Source of the DNA: Lactobacillus johnsonii
GTDB taxonomy: Bacteria > Bacillota > Bacilli > Lactobacillales > Lactobacillaceae
Length of the DNA: 64,000 bases
Assembly: GCF_014058685.1 (NCBI RefSeq)
Contig: NZ_CP059055.1
Location: forward strand, 558,001 to 622,000
Direction of reading: 5' to 3'
In this document: in pieces, positions 1 to 9,168 of the stretch
Layout: each line of letters opens with the position of its first letter
Position numbering within the stretch: the first letter of the stretch is position 1
Position numbers and translations under genes: made by a program
Notes under the pieces: model-generated
Told to the model about the DNA's origin: nothing
Seen by the model: the letters and a program-made list of their open reading frames with translations, nothing else
Databases searched by the model: none

Positions 1-1
1 T

Positions 2-385
2 GATGGTTTACCAGAGAAAAAGAAAAATTTTTTAGGGATGACGACAACAGTTGAAAATAAAATGAGTGCCAATGATATGGCGATTGTAGCAAGAAAATTA
101 ATAACTAATTATCCTGAAATTCTAAATACTACGAAACTAGCTAGAGCATATTTTCAAAATACTCTTATGACTAATAGTAATAAAATGTTAAACGGTCTCT
201 CATACTATGATTCGACATTTCCTGTTGATGGTTTAAAGACGGGTACTACTGATGGCGCTGGTTCATGTTTTACTTGTACAGTGAATAAGAATGGAAAAAG
301 AGTGATTACAGTAATTTTAGGTGCTGAAAATGATAATGAACGGTTTGTGGAGACAAAAAAGTTATTAAGTTACTGTTTTAATTAA
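2..385 (+). CDS. D-alanyl-D-alanine carboxypeptidase (PBP5/DacA type), 3' part only
   Basis: The reading frame is open from the window edge, so the 5' part with the SxxK and SxN motifs lies outside. The visible part holds the KTG motif of penicillin-binding proteins in the context GLKTGTTDGAGSC (about residues 79-91 of this fragment), preceded by an ENKMSANDMAIVARKL stretch typical of DacA catalytic domains. The family trims the terminal D-Ala of peptidoglycan pentapeptides outside the membrane. The protein stops at TKKLLSYCFN, where the catalytic domain ends, and lacks the C-terminal beta domain and amphipathic anchor of most PBP5 proteins. The ATG at 38 is internal. No terminator is obvious before the T-box leader that follows. 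Confidence 0.85.
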   Translation, partial: DGLPEKKKNFLGMTTTVENKMSANDMAIVARKLITNYPEILNTTKLARAYFQNTLMTNSNKMLNGLSYYDSTFPVDGLKTGTTDGAGSCFTCTVNKNGKRVITVILGAENDNERFVETKKLLSYCFN

Positions 386-439
386 AATTTTACTATGCAT
401 TCGATTTAATATTGCACTTTCCCTAAGTTTGCTGATATA

Positions 440-648
440 ATCTGCATGACAAAAGGTTAAAAGTAGTAGTATTGCATATGTTTTCAGCGAGTCTATGGTT
501 GGTGGGAGTTAGACAATGGGGCAGTATGAAGGCGTGTTTAACTTTAACTTTAAAATCAATTAATAAGCGGATACTTTGTATCAAGTAGAGTGGTACCGCG
601 GGAACTTTCTCGTCTCTTTCTAGTTTACTAGGAAGAGACTTTTTTTAT
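440..648 (+). promoter_or_regulatory. T-box leader (tRNA-sensing riboswitch) of argS
   Basis: The conserved T-box AGAGTGGTACCGCGG lies at 587-601. It is followed by an intrinsic terminator, a hairpin at 612-639 with a T-run to 646. The upstream part contains GGTGGGAG and GGGGCAGTATGAAGGCGTG segments that fit Stem I. The leader directly precedes argS, so it should sense uncharged tRNA-Arg and switch terminator to antiterminator. I could not place the specifier codon with certainty; a CGT near 524 is one candidate. Confidence 0.9.
612..646 (+). terminator. T-box regulated terminator before argS
   Basis: A GTCTCTTTCTAG / CTAGGAAGAGAC stem is followed by seven T residues. It is the terminator alternative of the argS T-box leader. 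Confidence 0.88.
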
Positions 649-664
649 GCAAGAGGTGTTATAA

Positions 665-2341
665 GTGGATTTTAAACAAAAAGTCGTTGATTTAGTTAGT
701 GAACAGGTAGATTTACCTAAAGAAAAAATTTCTATGTTAATTGAAAGACCAAAGAATCCTAAGATGGGTGATTATGCTTTTCCAGCATTTGCTTTGGCTA
801 AAATTGAACATAAAAATCCTGCTTTAATTGCTAAGGATATTGCAGAAAAAATTAGTGATGATAATTTCACCAGTATTCAAGCAGTTGGACCATATGTAAA
901 CTTCGCAATTGATCATGCAAAATTAGTCAATGCAACTTTAAACGATGTTCTAACTGAAAAAGAACATTTTGGTGATCAAAAACTTGGAGAAGGGAATGTT
1001 CCAATTGACATGTCTTCTCCTAATATTGCTAAGCCAATGTCAATGGGACACCTACGTTCCACGGTGATTGGTAATTCAATTGCTAAGACTTTGGAAAAAG
1101 TTGGTTATACTCCAATTAAAATTAATTATCTTGGGGACTATGGTACCCAATTCGGTAAATTAATTACTGCTTACCGTTTATGGGGTAATGAGGAAGATGT
1201 GAAGAAAGATCCGATCACAAATCTTTTCCATTACTATGTTAAGTTCCATGAAGAAGCTGAAAAAGATCCTAAGTTAGAAGATGAAGGACGTGCTGCCTTT
1301 AAGAAACTAGAAAACGGTGATGAAGAAGAAATCAAATTATGGAAATGGTTCCGTGAAGTTTCCTTACAAGAATTTAACCGTATCTATAAAGAATTAGGAG
1401 TAACTTTTGATTCATATAACGGAGAAGCATTTTTCAACGATAAAATGCAACCAGTAGTTGATGAATTAAGAGAAAAGGGCTTACTTGAAGAATCTCGTGG
1501 AGCTCAAGTTGTTAAGTTGGGAGAAGATGAAAATCCAGCTTTAATTTTAAAATCTGATGGCTCTAGCCTTTATATGACTCGTGATTTGGCTGCTGCCTTA
1601 TATCGTAAAAAAGAATATGACTTTGTTATGTCATTGTATGTTGCTGGTGGTGAACAAACTGGTCACTTTAAGCAATTAAAACAAGTTTTGAAGAAGATGG
1701 GGTATGACTGGTCAGATAACATTCACCACATTCCATTTGGTTTGATTACTCAAGGTGGAAAGAAATTATCTACTCGAAAAGGAAACGTTGTTTTCTTAGA
1801 TCAAGTCCTAAAAGATGCAGTTTCTTTAGCAGAACAACAAATTGAAGAAAAGAATCCAAATCTATCTAATAAGAAGCAAGTTGCTCATGATGTTGGTGTG
1901 GGCGCCGTTGTATTCCATGACCTAAAGAATGATAGAATGGATAACTTTGATTTTGATTTGGAAGAAGTTGTTCGTTTTGAAGGGGATACTGGTCCATACG
2001 TTCAATACACTAATGCTAGAGCTCAAAGTATTTTACGCAAAGCTAATAAAGAGATCTCAATGGATAATTTAAGCTTAAATGATGATTGGTCCTTTGCAGT
2101 TGCAAAAGCATTAGCTGATTTCCCTGCTATTGTAGAAAAAGCTTCAGAAAAATTTGAACCATCAATTATTGCAAAATATGCCTTAGATTTAAGTAAGAAA
2201 TTTAATAAGTATTATGCAAATGTTAGAATTTTAGATGAAGATGATCAACTAAACGCTCGTCTTGCATTAGTTCAAGCAACTTCAATTGTTTTAACAGAAG
2301 CTTTAAGACTTTTGGGTGTAAATGCACCTAAAGAAATGTAA
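665..2341 (+). CDS. argS: arginyl-tRNA synthetase
   Basis: This class I aminoacyl-tRNA synthetase charges tRNA-Arg in the cytoplasm. The 558 residues match the family length. The N-terminal additional domain typical of ArgRS spans about residues 1-110. The HIGH motif appears as MGHLRS at 127-132 after SPNIAKPMS, and the KMSKS-like loop as KLSTRKG at about 366-372. A C-terminal anticodon-binding helical domain (DALR type) ends the protein. The start is GTG, chosen because AAGAGGTG at 651-658 sits at the right spacing and no ATG is near. Expression is governed by the T-box leader just upstream. Confidence 0.97.
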   Translation: MDFKQKVVDLVSEQVDLPKEKISMLIERPKNPKMGDYAFPAFALAKIEHKNPALIAKDIAEKISDDNFTSIQAVGPYVNFAIDHAKLVNATLNDVLTEKEHFGDQKLGEGNVPIDMSSPNIAKPMSMGHLRSTVIGNSIAKTLEKVGYTPIKINYLGDYGTQFGKLITAYRLWGNEEDVKKDPITNLFHYYVKFHEEAEKDPKLEDEGRAAFKKLENGDEEEIKLWKWFREVSLQEFNRIYKELGVTFDSYNGEAFFNDKMQPVVDELREKGLLEESRGAQVVKLGEDENPALILKSDGSSLYMTRDLAAALYRKKEYDFVMSLYVAGGEQTGHFKQLKQVLKKMGYDWSDNIHHIPFGLITQGGKKLSTRKGNVVFLDQVLKDAVSLAEQQIEEKNPNLSNKKQVAHDVGVGAVVFHDLKNDRMDNFDFDLEEVVRFEGDTGPYVQYTNARAQSILRKANKEISMDNLSLNDDWSFAVAKALADFPAIVEKASEKFEPSIIAKYALDLSKKFNKYYANVRILDEDDQLNARLALVQATSIVLTEALRLLGVNAPKEM

Positions 2342-2452
2342 TATTTCTTTAAATAAAAATATTCACTGAATTTTTTTGAGCTAAAGTATGTTAATTTTTG
2401 CACTAATGGGTTAAACTAGTGATGTGTTAAAAATTTAGGAGGTATTTTTTTA

Positions 2453-3370
2453 ATGGCTTATTTAGTAAATGGTAATGACATTTTCAAAGCTGCTCGTGAA
2501 AACCACTACGCTGTAGGTGCATACAACACTAACAACCTTGAATGGACTCGCGCACTTTTAAGAGGTGCTAAGGAAACTAGAACTCCTTTATTGATTCAAG
2601 TTTCTACTGGTGCTGCTAAGTACATGGGTGGTTACAAGACTGTTAAGGACTTAGTTCTTAACGAAATGGACAACATGGATATCGATGTTCCAGTTATTTT
2701 GAACTTGGACCACGGTGACTTTGAATCAGCTAAGGAATGTATTGCACTTGGTTACTCATCAGTTATGTTTGATGGTCACAACTTACCAACTGACGAAAAC
2801 TTAGCAAAGACTAAGGAAATCGTTAAGTTAGCTCACGAAAGAGGTATCTCTGTTGAAGCTGAAATCGGTAAGATTGGTGAAAACCAAGGTGCCGATGGTG
2901 GTGAATTAGCATCAGTTGAAGACGCTAAGACTTTCGTTGCCGCTGGTGTTGACAAGCTTGCTTGTGGTATTGGTAACATCCACGGTGTTTACCCAGAAGG
3001 TTGGACTGGCTTAAACTTCGATCGTTTGAAGGAAATTGCAGAAGCAGTTCCAAACGAACCACTTGTTCTTCACGGTGGTTCAGGAATTCCTCAAGACCAA
3101 ATCGAAAAGGCAATTCAATTAGGTATTGCTAAGATTAACATCAACACTGAATTCCAATTAGCATTCCAAGCTGCAACTCGTAAGTACATCGAAGATAAGA
3201 TGGACTTAGACAAGGGCAACAAGGGTTACGACCCACGTAAGCTTTTGAGAGCTGGTACTGACGCAATTACTGATTCTATGAAAGAAATGATTTCATGGAT
3301 GGGTACTGCACCAATCGACTCAAAGGAATCATCAGTTCAATTTGATGAAGCTTCATTAAACGAAGAATAA
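2453..3370 (+). CDS. fba: class II fructose-1,6-bisphosphate aldolase
   Basis: Glycolytic enzyme that cleaves fructose-1,6-bisphosphate into DHAP and glyceraldehyde-3-phosphate. The 305 residues fit the short class IIB enzymes. The zinc-binding and catalytic motif NLDHGD is at about residues 81-86. Further signature segments are GYSSVMFDGHNLP, VEAEIGKIGENQG, HGVYPEG and LHGGSGIP. A strong RBS (AGGAGGT) precedes the ATG. Codon use is visibly optimised (AAC, GGT, GAA), as expected for a highly expressed glycolytic gene. It is monocistronic, closed by a good terminator. Confidence 0.97.
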   Translation: MAYLVNGNDIFKAARENHYAVGAYNTNNLEWTRALLRGAKETRTPLLIQVSTGAAKYMGGYKTVKDLVLNEMDNMDIDVPVILNLDHGDFESAKECIALGYSSVMFDGHNLPTDENLAKTKEIVKLAHERGISVEAEIGKIGENQGADGGELASVEDAKTFVAAGVDKLACGIGNIHGVYPEGWTGLNFDRLKEIAEAVPNEPLVLHGGSGIPQDQIEKAIQLGIAKININTEFQLAFQAATRKYIEDKMDLDKGNKGYDPRKLLRAGTDAITDSMKEMISWMGTAPIDSKESSVQFDEASLNEE

Positions 3371-3384
3371 TCAAAAACTATATT

Positions 3385-3417
3385 AAAAAAGACCTCAGAA
3401 ATTGAGGTCTTTTTTTA
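3385..3417 (+). terminator. intrinsic terminator after fba
   Basis: The inverted repeat AGACCTCA / TGAGGTCT is followed by a run of seven T. Confidence 0.92.
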
Positions 3418-3436
3418 TTAGCTTAAGTGTGGAAAA

Positions 3437-3748
3437 ATGCAAATAATATTTGATGATCGTGGATGTAAAAGCTTTTTTAAAAAATATAATAGGCAAAAAA
3501 AGATAATCAAGGATCTAATTGAAAAAGCCATTGTTAAAGAAGTTACCACTGGGATGACAAAGATTAAATTGGCTAGTAGAAAAAGAATTAATGGACAAAA
3601 AATTTATGAATTTCGATTAAATCTTGGTACTATTGGATCGGCTCGAATTGCCTTTTCAGTTTTTAAAGATAAAGCCATTATTTATTTCATTAGTAAAGGT
3701 ATGGAAAAAGCATCTTTTAGTAAGGCATTTGAAAAAATTTTTAGATAA
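3437..3748 (+). CDS. small protein, possible orphan RelE/ParE-fold toxin-like
   Basis: A 103-residue basic protein without membrane segments or signal peptide. The C-terminal half, with YEFRLN and then a strand pattern ARIAFSVFKDKAIIYFISK, resembles the core beta-sheet of RelE/HigB/ParE toxins and phage Gp49-like proteins. The resemblance is only in pattern, so the family is inference. No antitoxin-sized ORF lies on either side: fba is upstream and levR is 91 bp downstream. The RBS is weak (GTGGAAAA). It may be an orphan toxin, a decayed TA pair, or an unrelated small protein. Confidence 0.6.
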   Translation: MQIIFDDRGCKSFFKKYNRQKKIIKDLIEKAIVKEVTTGMTKIKLASRKRINGQKIYEFRLNLGTIGSARIAFSVFKDKAIIYFISKGMEKASFSKAFEKIFR

Positions 3749-3839
3749 TACAGGGTAGCCATGATATATAAGCATAGTAAATGATATCGTTTTCAAAATT
3801 GTGATATAATTATAATATTAAATTTTTGGAGAACGAATC

Positions 3840-6407
3840 ATGGATAAAGGAAAAAACAATGTCTTAACTTATTTAAATATGCTTAGCCATGATCATGCAC
3901 TAACAACGGCACAATTAGCTGATAGCTTAAATTTATCCAGATCTGTAGTTAGTCATTATTTAAATGAATTATTTAGAGAAGAAAAAATTCAAAAAATTGC
4001 TGGGCGACCAGTAAAATGGACTAAAAAGGGTAGTATGCCTAATTTGAATCATAATTTTGATGACTTTATTGGCTATCGTGGTTCAATGAAATATGCTATT
4101 GATCAAATCTCAGCAGCAATTATGTATCCACCGGATGGTTTAAACATTTTGATTACGGGTCATTCGGGGGTAGGAAAAAGCTATTTAGCAAGCAAAATTG
4201 CTCAATTAGCTAAGAGCAAAGGAATTATTAGTAATGGGGCTCCATATATTGTTTTGAATTGTGCTGATTATGCGAATAATCCTGAACTTGTCTCCAGTAT
4301 GTTATTTGGTTATGTAAAAGGTGCTTATACAGGAGCTGACGAAGCAAAAGATGGACTTCTTAAGCAGGCAAATGGGGGATACTTATTTTTAGACGAAGTA
4401 CATCGCTTAAGTAGTGAAAATCAAGAAAAACTATTTTCATTTATGGATTCGGGACAATTTTATCCAATGGGAGATAACTCTCATCCTATTAAATCAAAAG
4501 TTCGGCTCGTAATGGCAACCACTGAAAATCCAGAGAAAGTTCTTCTAACTACTTTTCTACGGCGTGTACCTGTACATGTTAAATTGCCCGATTTTGCTAG
4601 TCGTCCAATTGATGAAAGGCTAGAACTACTACGGTATATTTTCTATCAAGAGGCACGTCGGATTAATCGAAAAATTGAAGTAGATAAATATGTCGTATCT
4701 ACCTTACTAAAAATTAAGCATCCCGGAAATATTGGGTATTTGAAAAACATCATTAAGGTTTCCTGTGCAGCTGCTTATCGTGACCAAGAAAATAGTGACG
4801 TAATTAAGCTACATTTAAATAATATTATGGTCGAAGAACTCCCAACATTTGCGGAGTATGGGAATTTATTAGTTGATCCGAATACAGTGCTTGAACGGTC
4901 AGGTAACAGTTTAATTAAGAAAAGTTTTCTTAAATTAGAAGTGTTGTTGAAACAACTTGAGACAAATTATTCTCATGAGGAAATAAGTAAGTGTAAACTA
5001 GCAATTCAAAATTTAAAGTGTTTTGTAGATCCAAGCTCTATTAAATCAGGTTTATATTTACAACATAATAATCTATTTCAAAAAATAATCGGGAATCAAT
5101 TTGGTTTATCTAATACGACATATTTAGAACCGGTCTTATATTTGCTTTATAGTTACCACTTCGAAGTTGATGAAAAGATAATTGATTCTCTAAATGAAAA
5201 ATTTTCTAACCTTATTTCTCGTTCCTTGCATGTTGCAAAGAGTTTTTATAGTAAGCTCCCTATCTTAGTTCCACAGAGTCAAAAAACACTTGAGTTGATT
5301 TTAGCGCTTTTACTAAGTGATCATGTTGATGAAAATATTAAGCTTAGAGGCTTAATGGTTGCTCATGGGGAAAATACTGCAACTAGTATTCAGACCGTTG
5401 TTAATTCTTTATGTGGGACTTATATATTTGATGCCTTAGATATGCCAATTGATACTGGAGTAGAACCAATAATTGATGAAGCTAAGAAATTGATTGCTTC
5501 TTTCAATACTACTGAAGGTTTTATTTTAATGGTTGATATGGGATCGCTCGGGCAACTATATTCGGAAATTAAATCTCACCTCGATGGTGATTTATTGGTA
5601 GTTAATAATTTAACTACATTAACTTCTTTGGATCTGGCTTTAAAGATGCAACAAAATATTTCGTTTAAGCAAATTGCGGAAGCTGCTGATCGCGATTATG
5701 AAATTGGAGTGCAATATTATGAAGGCTTTTCTCAATCTCCTAATATTCTTGTTTCTTGTATTTCAGGACTTGGGATTGCGCAAAAGGTTAGTGAAATTAT
5801 TCAACCATTTTTGCCAAGTGATATTAAGGTGATCCCGGTTGATTATAATTCCTTGAAAGAAAAGATTAAGTCAAAAGAATGGGCATATTTTGATAGGACG
5901 TTGTTTGTGTTAACTACGCTAGATATTTTAGAACCCGTTGAGTTTAGGCATATGAACTTATACGATCTTTTAGATGCTAGTGGAGAGAATAACTTGAAGC
6001 GTTGGTTAGCACCTTACATGACTTCTGAAGAGATTGATGGCTTTAGCCAACAGTTATTGCGCTTTTTCTCTAAAGAGGGTATTTCTGAAAGACTTTCTTT
6101 CTTAAATCCAGATGTTGTGATTCGGCAAGTGGAAGAAATAAATGCTAAGTATGAAAGCTACTATGGTCTGAATTTGGATGGAAAAGTAAAACTTAACTTA
6201 TATATGCATATTGCACTAATGATTGAACGATTAATGGTGCAAAAAACTGCAGAAGTTAAGGTAGAACCACAAACTGAGGCAGAAAAAGATTTTCTTAAAA
6301 TTTCCCATAGTATTTTTCAGCCAATCGAGCTTAAATATAATATTCATATTTCAAATTATGAGATATCACTCTTGTATGAACTGTTTAAGCAATTCATTAA
6401 TAAGTAA
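3840..6407 (+). CDS. levR: LevR-type sigma-54 activator with PRD and PTS EIIA/EIIB-like domains
   Basis: Transcriptional activator of sigma-54 promoters. A winged-helix segment at about 15-60 (LADSLNLSRSVVSHYL) is followed by an AAA+ domain with Walker A GHSGVGKS at 107-114, the sigma-54 contact loop GAYTGA at 161-166, and Walker B LFLDEVHR at about 183-190. Behind it come an EIIA(Man)-like segment (MVAHGENTAT), an EIIB(Gat)-like segment (SCISGLGIA) and a C-terminal PRD carrying SHSIFQPIE. These let PTS phosphorylation state control activity. The 855-residue length is usual for LevR/ManR. Its target is almost certainly the -24/-12 promoter of the adjacent PTS operon. It is separated from that operon by its own terminator. 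Confidence 0.93.
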   Translation: MDKGKNNVLTYLNMLSHDHALTTAQLADSLNLSRSVVSHYLNELFREEKIQKIAGRPVKWTKKGSMPNLNHNFDDFIGYRGSMKYAIDQISAAIMYPPDGLNILITGHSGVGKSYLASKIAQLAKSKGIISNGAPYIVLNCADYANNPELVSSMLFGYVKGAYTGADEAKDGLLKQANGGYLFLDEVHRLSSENQEKLFSFMDSGQFYPMGDNSHPIKSKVRLVMATTENPEKVLLTTFLRRVPVHVKLPDFASRPIDERLELLRYIFYQEARRINRKIEVDKYVVSTLLKIKHPGNIGYLKNIIKVSCAAAYRDQENSDVIKLHLNNIMVEELPTFAEYGNLLVDPNTVLERSGNSLIKKSFLKLEVLLKQLETNYSHEEISKCKLAIQNLKCFVDPSSIKSGLYLQHNNLFQKIIGNQFGLSNTTYLEPVLYLLYSYHFEVDEKIIDSLNEKFSNLISRSLHVAKSFYSKLPILVPQSQKTLELILALLLSDHVDENIKLRGLMVAHGENTATSIQTVVNSLCGTYIFDALDMPIDTGVEPIIDEAKKLIASFNTTEGFILMVDMGSLGQLYSEIKSHLDGDLLVVNNLTTLTSLDLALKMQQNISFKQIAEAADRDYEIGVQYYEGFSQSPNILVSCISGLGIAQKVSEIIQPFLPSDIKVIPVDYNSLKEKIKSKEWAYFDRTLFVLTTLDILEPVEFRHMNLYDLLDASGENNLKRWLAPYMTSEEIDGFSQQLLRFFSKEGISERLSFLNPDVVIRQVEEINAKYESYYGLNLDGKVKLNLYMHIALMIERLMVQKTAEVKVEPQTEAEKDFLKISHSIFQPIELKYNIHISNYEISLLYELFKQFINK

Positions 6408-6439
6408 TTTTTGGAATAATTAGTGTTTAATAAAGTTTA

Positions 6440-6476
6440 AATAAAGTGTTTAAAAAATAAACACTTTATTTTTTTT
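6440..6476 (+). terminator. intrinsic terminator after levR
   Basis: A perfect 13-bp stem (6440-6452 with 6458-6470) with loop AAAAA is followed by a T tract. It lies about 30 bp upstream of the sigma-54 promoter, where activator sites would be expected, so the palindrome could also serve as an enhancer site. Confidence 0.8.
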
Positions 6477-6502
6477 GCCGTAAAATAGCTGTTTTATTAA
6501 CT

Positions 6503-6518
6503 TGGCACGCTTTTTGCT
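6503..6518 (+). promoter_or_regulatory. sigma-54 (-24/-12) promoter of the mannose-class PTS operon
   Basis: TGGCAC at 6503-6508 and TTGCT at 6514-6518 give the invariant GG and GC with exactly ten bases between them. This is the sigma-54 consensus. It is 42 bp upstream of the IIA start and downstream of a LevR-type activator gene, and rpoN is the last gene of the same operon. Confidence 0.93.
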
Positions 6519-6559
6519 ATTAAGTAGGTGTAAAGAGAAAAAAGAGAGGAGCTAAAAAC

Positions 6560-6973
6560 ATGACAGATATTTTAATTGCTAGTCACGGACATTTTGCAAG
6601 TGGATTACAAAGCTCATTAGATATTTTGACTGGGATGGGCAAACAAGTAAATGTGATTGATGCATATGTAGATGATAGTGACTATACTCCTAAAATTGAA
6701 GAATTTATTAAATCCGCCAAAAGGCCAGCAGTAATTTTTACTGACTTAAAAGGAGGAAGCGTAAACCAAAAAGTAATGCTTAAAGCAGCTAATGAAAAAG
6801 ATATTTTTATTGTTACCCAAATGAATTTAGCAGTAATTATGTCTGTGCTGCTTGATAGTGAACCTTTAACTAAAACTCACTTAAAAGATTTGATTAAACA
6901 AAGTCAAGTTGAGCTCATTGCACTAGAAAACGAAAAAGAAGAAAAAGAATCAGATAATGATTTCTTTGCTTAA
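6560..6973 (+). CDS. PTS mannose-class EIIA component
   Basis: Cytoplasmic phosphocarrier of a mannose/fructose/sorbose-family PTS, accepting phosphate from HPr. The 137 residues form a single EIIA(Man) domain. The phospho-histidine is His9 in IASHGHFASG. The acidic tail (ENEKEEKESDND) replaces the linker that joins IIA to IIB in fused ManX proteins; here IIA and IIB are separate, as in the LevDE arrangement. First gene of the sigma-54 operon; RBS GAGAGGAG. The sugar cannot be told from sequence. Confidence 0.93.
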   Translation: MTDILIASHGHFASGLQSSLDILTGMGKQVNVIDAYVDDSDYTPKIEEFIKSAKRPAVIFTDLKGGSVNQKVMLKAANEKDIFIVTQMNLAVIMSVLLDSEPLTKTHLKDLIKQSQVELIALENEKEEKESDNDFFA

Positions 6974-6997
6974 AGGATTTATAGAAGGAGAAAAAAG

Positions 6998-7492
6998 ATG
7001 ATTGCACAATTAAGAGTAGATGACCGTTTGATTCATGGACAAGTTGCTTTAGTTTGGACTAAAGAATTAGATACACCAGGAATTGTAGTAGCAAATGATA
7101 ATGCAGCAAACAATGAGATGGTACAGATGACTTTGAAGATGGCTACACCTACTGGAAAGAAATTATTAATTAGAAATGTAGATGACGCAATTAAGGTCTT
7201 CAATAATCCTAAGGGAGCAAAGATGAGAATTTTTGCTTTAACTAATAATGTTCAAGATGCCTTGAAGATTGCTAAAAATGTTAAAGATATTGAGGGAATT
7301 AATGTAGCAAATGTTGGTCGCTTTACTAAGGATGCTGATAATGCTATTCAACTATCTTCCACATTAATGATGACACCAGAAGAACTAGAAGCATTAAAAG
7401 AATTGGCAAAACTAGATATTCCAGTTTTTCATCAAATCGTACCAAATAATGCTAAAACTCCAATTTCTTCTATTTTGAAAGATGCTAACTAG
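6998..7492 (+). CDS. PTS mannose-class EIIB component
   Basis: Cytoplasmic phosphotransfer subunit taking phosphate from IIA and passing it to sugar bound by IIC/IID. The motif VDDRLIHGQV at the N-terminus carries the phospho-acceptor His13, as in LevE and ManX domain B. The 164 residues are a complete EIIB(Man). It starts 25 bp after the IIA stop with RBS AGAAGGAG, so the two are translated from one message. Confidence 0.94.
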   Translation: MIAQLRVDDRLIHGQVALVWTKELDTPGIVVANDNAANNEMVQMTLKMATPTGKKLLIRNVDDAIKVFNNPKGAKMRIFALTNNVQDALKIAKNVKDIEGINVANVGRFTKDADNAIQLSSTLMMTPEELEALKELAKLDIPVFHQIVPNNAKTPISSILKDAN

Positions 7493-7510
7493 AATTAGGA
7501 GGAAAAGATT

Positions 7511-8344
7511 ATGTTACATACAGCAACGCTAGCAGCGATTTGTGTGTTTGTCTGTTTGGGTGGTAACTGGCTCTGGGGACAAACAATGATTGAACGTCCT
7601 TTAGTTGTAGGGATGGTAGCCGGCTTAATGTTTGGTGATATTCGGACTGGTATTTTAATTGGAGCTTCTCTTGAAGCTATCTTCATGGGAGCTGTTGATA
7701 TTGGTGGTGCAATTTCATCTGAACCAGTAACAGCTACAGTATTAGCAACTACTTTTGCAATCACTTTAGGAGTAGATACCAAAGCAGCTTTGGCTTTAGC
7801 TGTTCCAATTGGTGTATTTGCAGCTTTTATTTCAATGTTCTTAAAAAATGTTGTTATGAACATTTTTGCACCACTTGTTGATAAGGTGGCGGCAGACAAT
7901 AATCCACAAGGTTTGACAAGATTACACTTTGGTATGTGGTTTGTTAACTACTTTACTTTCTCTTTGGCAACTTTCTTTGCTGTTTTAGCGGGTGCACGTC
8001 CTGTGCAACATCTAGTAAATCAGATCCCACCTAACTTAATGGCTGGATTATCTGCAACAGGTGGATTATTGCCAGCAGTTGGTTTTGCAATCTTGATGAG
8101 AATGCTTTGGAGTAAACAATTATCACCGTACTATTTCTTAGGTTTTGTTTTAGCTGCTTACTTAAAGCTCCCTTCAGTAGCGGTAGCGGCAATTGGAATT
8201 ATTATTGTTGTTTTACAATGGATTCGCGATAAGCAGATCATGGATATTGAAAATAAACAAAAAGCAGCTCCAGCTGCTAATGCTGTTACTCATTTAGAAA
8301 CGACTGATCAAATGGACGAAGAAGAGGAGGACTTTTTCTCATGA
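7511..8344 (+). CDS. PTS mannose-class EIIC component
   Basis: Integral membrane subunit of the sugar channel. The 277 residues are strongly hydrophobic with repeated Gly/Ala-rich segments, and the stretch GLMFGDIRTGILIGASLEAIFMGAVDIGG is the EIIC(Man) signature region. The C-terminal tail is acidic (DQMDEEEEDFFS). Good RBS AGGAGG. The stop overlaps the EIID start (ATG at 8341), which indicates translational coupling. Confidence 0.94.
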   Translation: MLHTATLAAICVFVCLGGNWLWGQTMIERPLVVGMVAGLMFGDIRTGILIGASLEAIFMGAVDIGGAISSEPVTATVLATTFAITLGVDTKAALALAVPIGVFAAFISMFLKNVVMNIFAPLVDKVAADNNPQGLTRLHFGMWFVNYFTFSLATFFAVLAGARPVQHLVNQIPPNLMAGLSATGGLLPAVGFAILMRMLWSKQLSPYYFLGFVLAAYLKLPSVAVAAIGIIIVVLQWIRDKQIMDIENKQKAAPAANAVTHLETTDQMDEEEEDFFS

Positions 8345-9168
8345 AAATCACTAAGAATGTCTCACCTGAAGACAAAAAGATAATTAACAAAATATTTTGG
8401 CGCTCCTTTACAGTTTTTGCCAGCCGTGCTGGTGCTACTAAAGCGCATGCTCCTGGTTTTATGTATTCAATTATGCCTGCTTTAGATGAATATTTTAAGG
8501 ATGATAAAGAAGGACATCGGAAAGCAATGATGCGCCATACAACTTGGTATAACATTACACAAAATGTTGGTACTTTTGTAATGGGCCTGGTTGCTTCCAT
8601 GGAAAAGAAAACAGCGCAAGATCCAAACTTTGATCCAGATTCGACTGTTGCCATTAAAACTTCATTAATGGGTCCTTTATCAGGAATTGGTGACTCAATC
8701 TTCTGGGGTGTATTAAGAGTTATTGCAGCTGGCGTTGGTATTAGTTTAGCAAGTCAGGGATCTATTTTAGGACCAATCTTGTTCTTATTAATCTACAATA
8801 TTCCTTCAATTGCTACTCGTTATTATCTTACTTACATGGGCTTTACGGTTGGAGATACCTTTATTCAAGATATGTATAAAAGCGGTAGTATGAAGCTATT
8901 AAACAAAGCTGCTTCAACTTTAGGTTTATTAATGATTGGGTGCATGACTGCAACAATGGTTAAATTTGAATCTAAACTAAGTATCCCAATTGAAGGTGGT
9001 AAGCCAATAAAAATTCAAACTTACTTAGATCAATTATGGGTAGGATTAGTTCCATTAGTTGTAACACTTATTTGCTATTGGTTACTATCAAAGAAAGTGA
9101 ACGTAAACTGGATTTTATTAGGTGTTTTAGTTCTTTCCATTGTTTTAGGATTAATCGGAGTGGTTTAA
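8341..9168 (+). CDS. PTS mannose-class EIID component
   Basis: Membrane partner of IIC. The N-terminus (FWRSFTVFASRAGATKAHAPGF) and the segment LMGPLSGIGDSIFWG are diagnostic of EIID(Man). The 275 residues and terminal hydrophobic helices match the family. The start overlaps the EIIC stop by 4 bp, and the MgtC-like gene begins at the base after its stop codon. Confidence 0.94.
   Translation: MKITKNVSPEDKKIINKIFWRSFTVFASRAGATKAHAPGFMYSIMPALDEYFKDDKEGHRKAMMRHTTWYNITQNVGTFVMGLVASMEKKTAQDPNFDPDSTVAIKTSLMGPLSGIGDSIFWGVLRVIAAGVGISLASQGSILGPILFLLIYNIPSIATRYYLTYMGFTVGDTFIQDMYKSGSMKLLNKAASTLGLLMIGCMTATMVKFESKLSIPIEGGKPIKIQTYLDQLWVGLVPLVVTLICYWLLSKKVNVNWILLGVLVLSIVLGLIGVV

Noticed and set aside
7495-7899. 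Open minus-strand frame of 134 codons
   Set aside because: It is the antisense shadow of the EIIC gene, with no RBS and an Ala/Thr-rich composition from the opposite strand.
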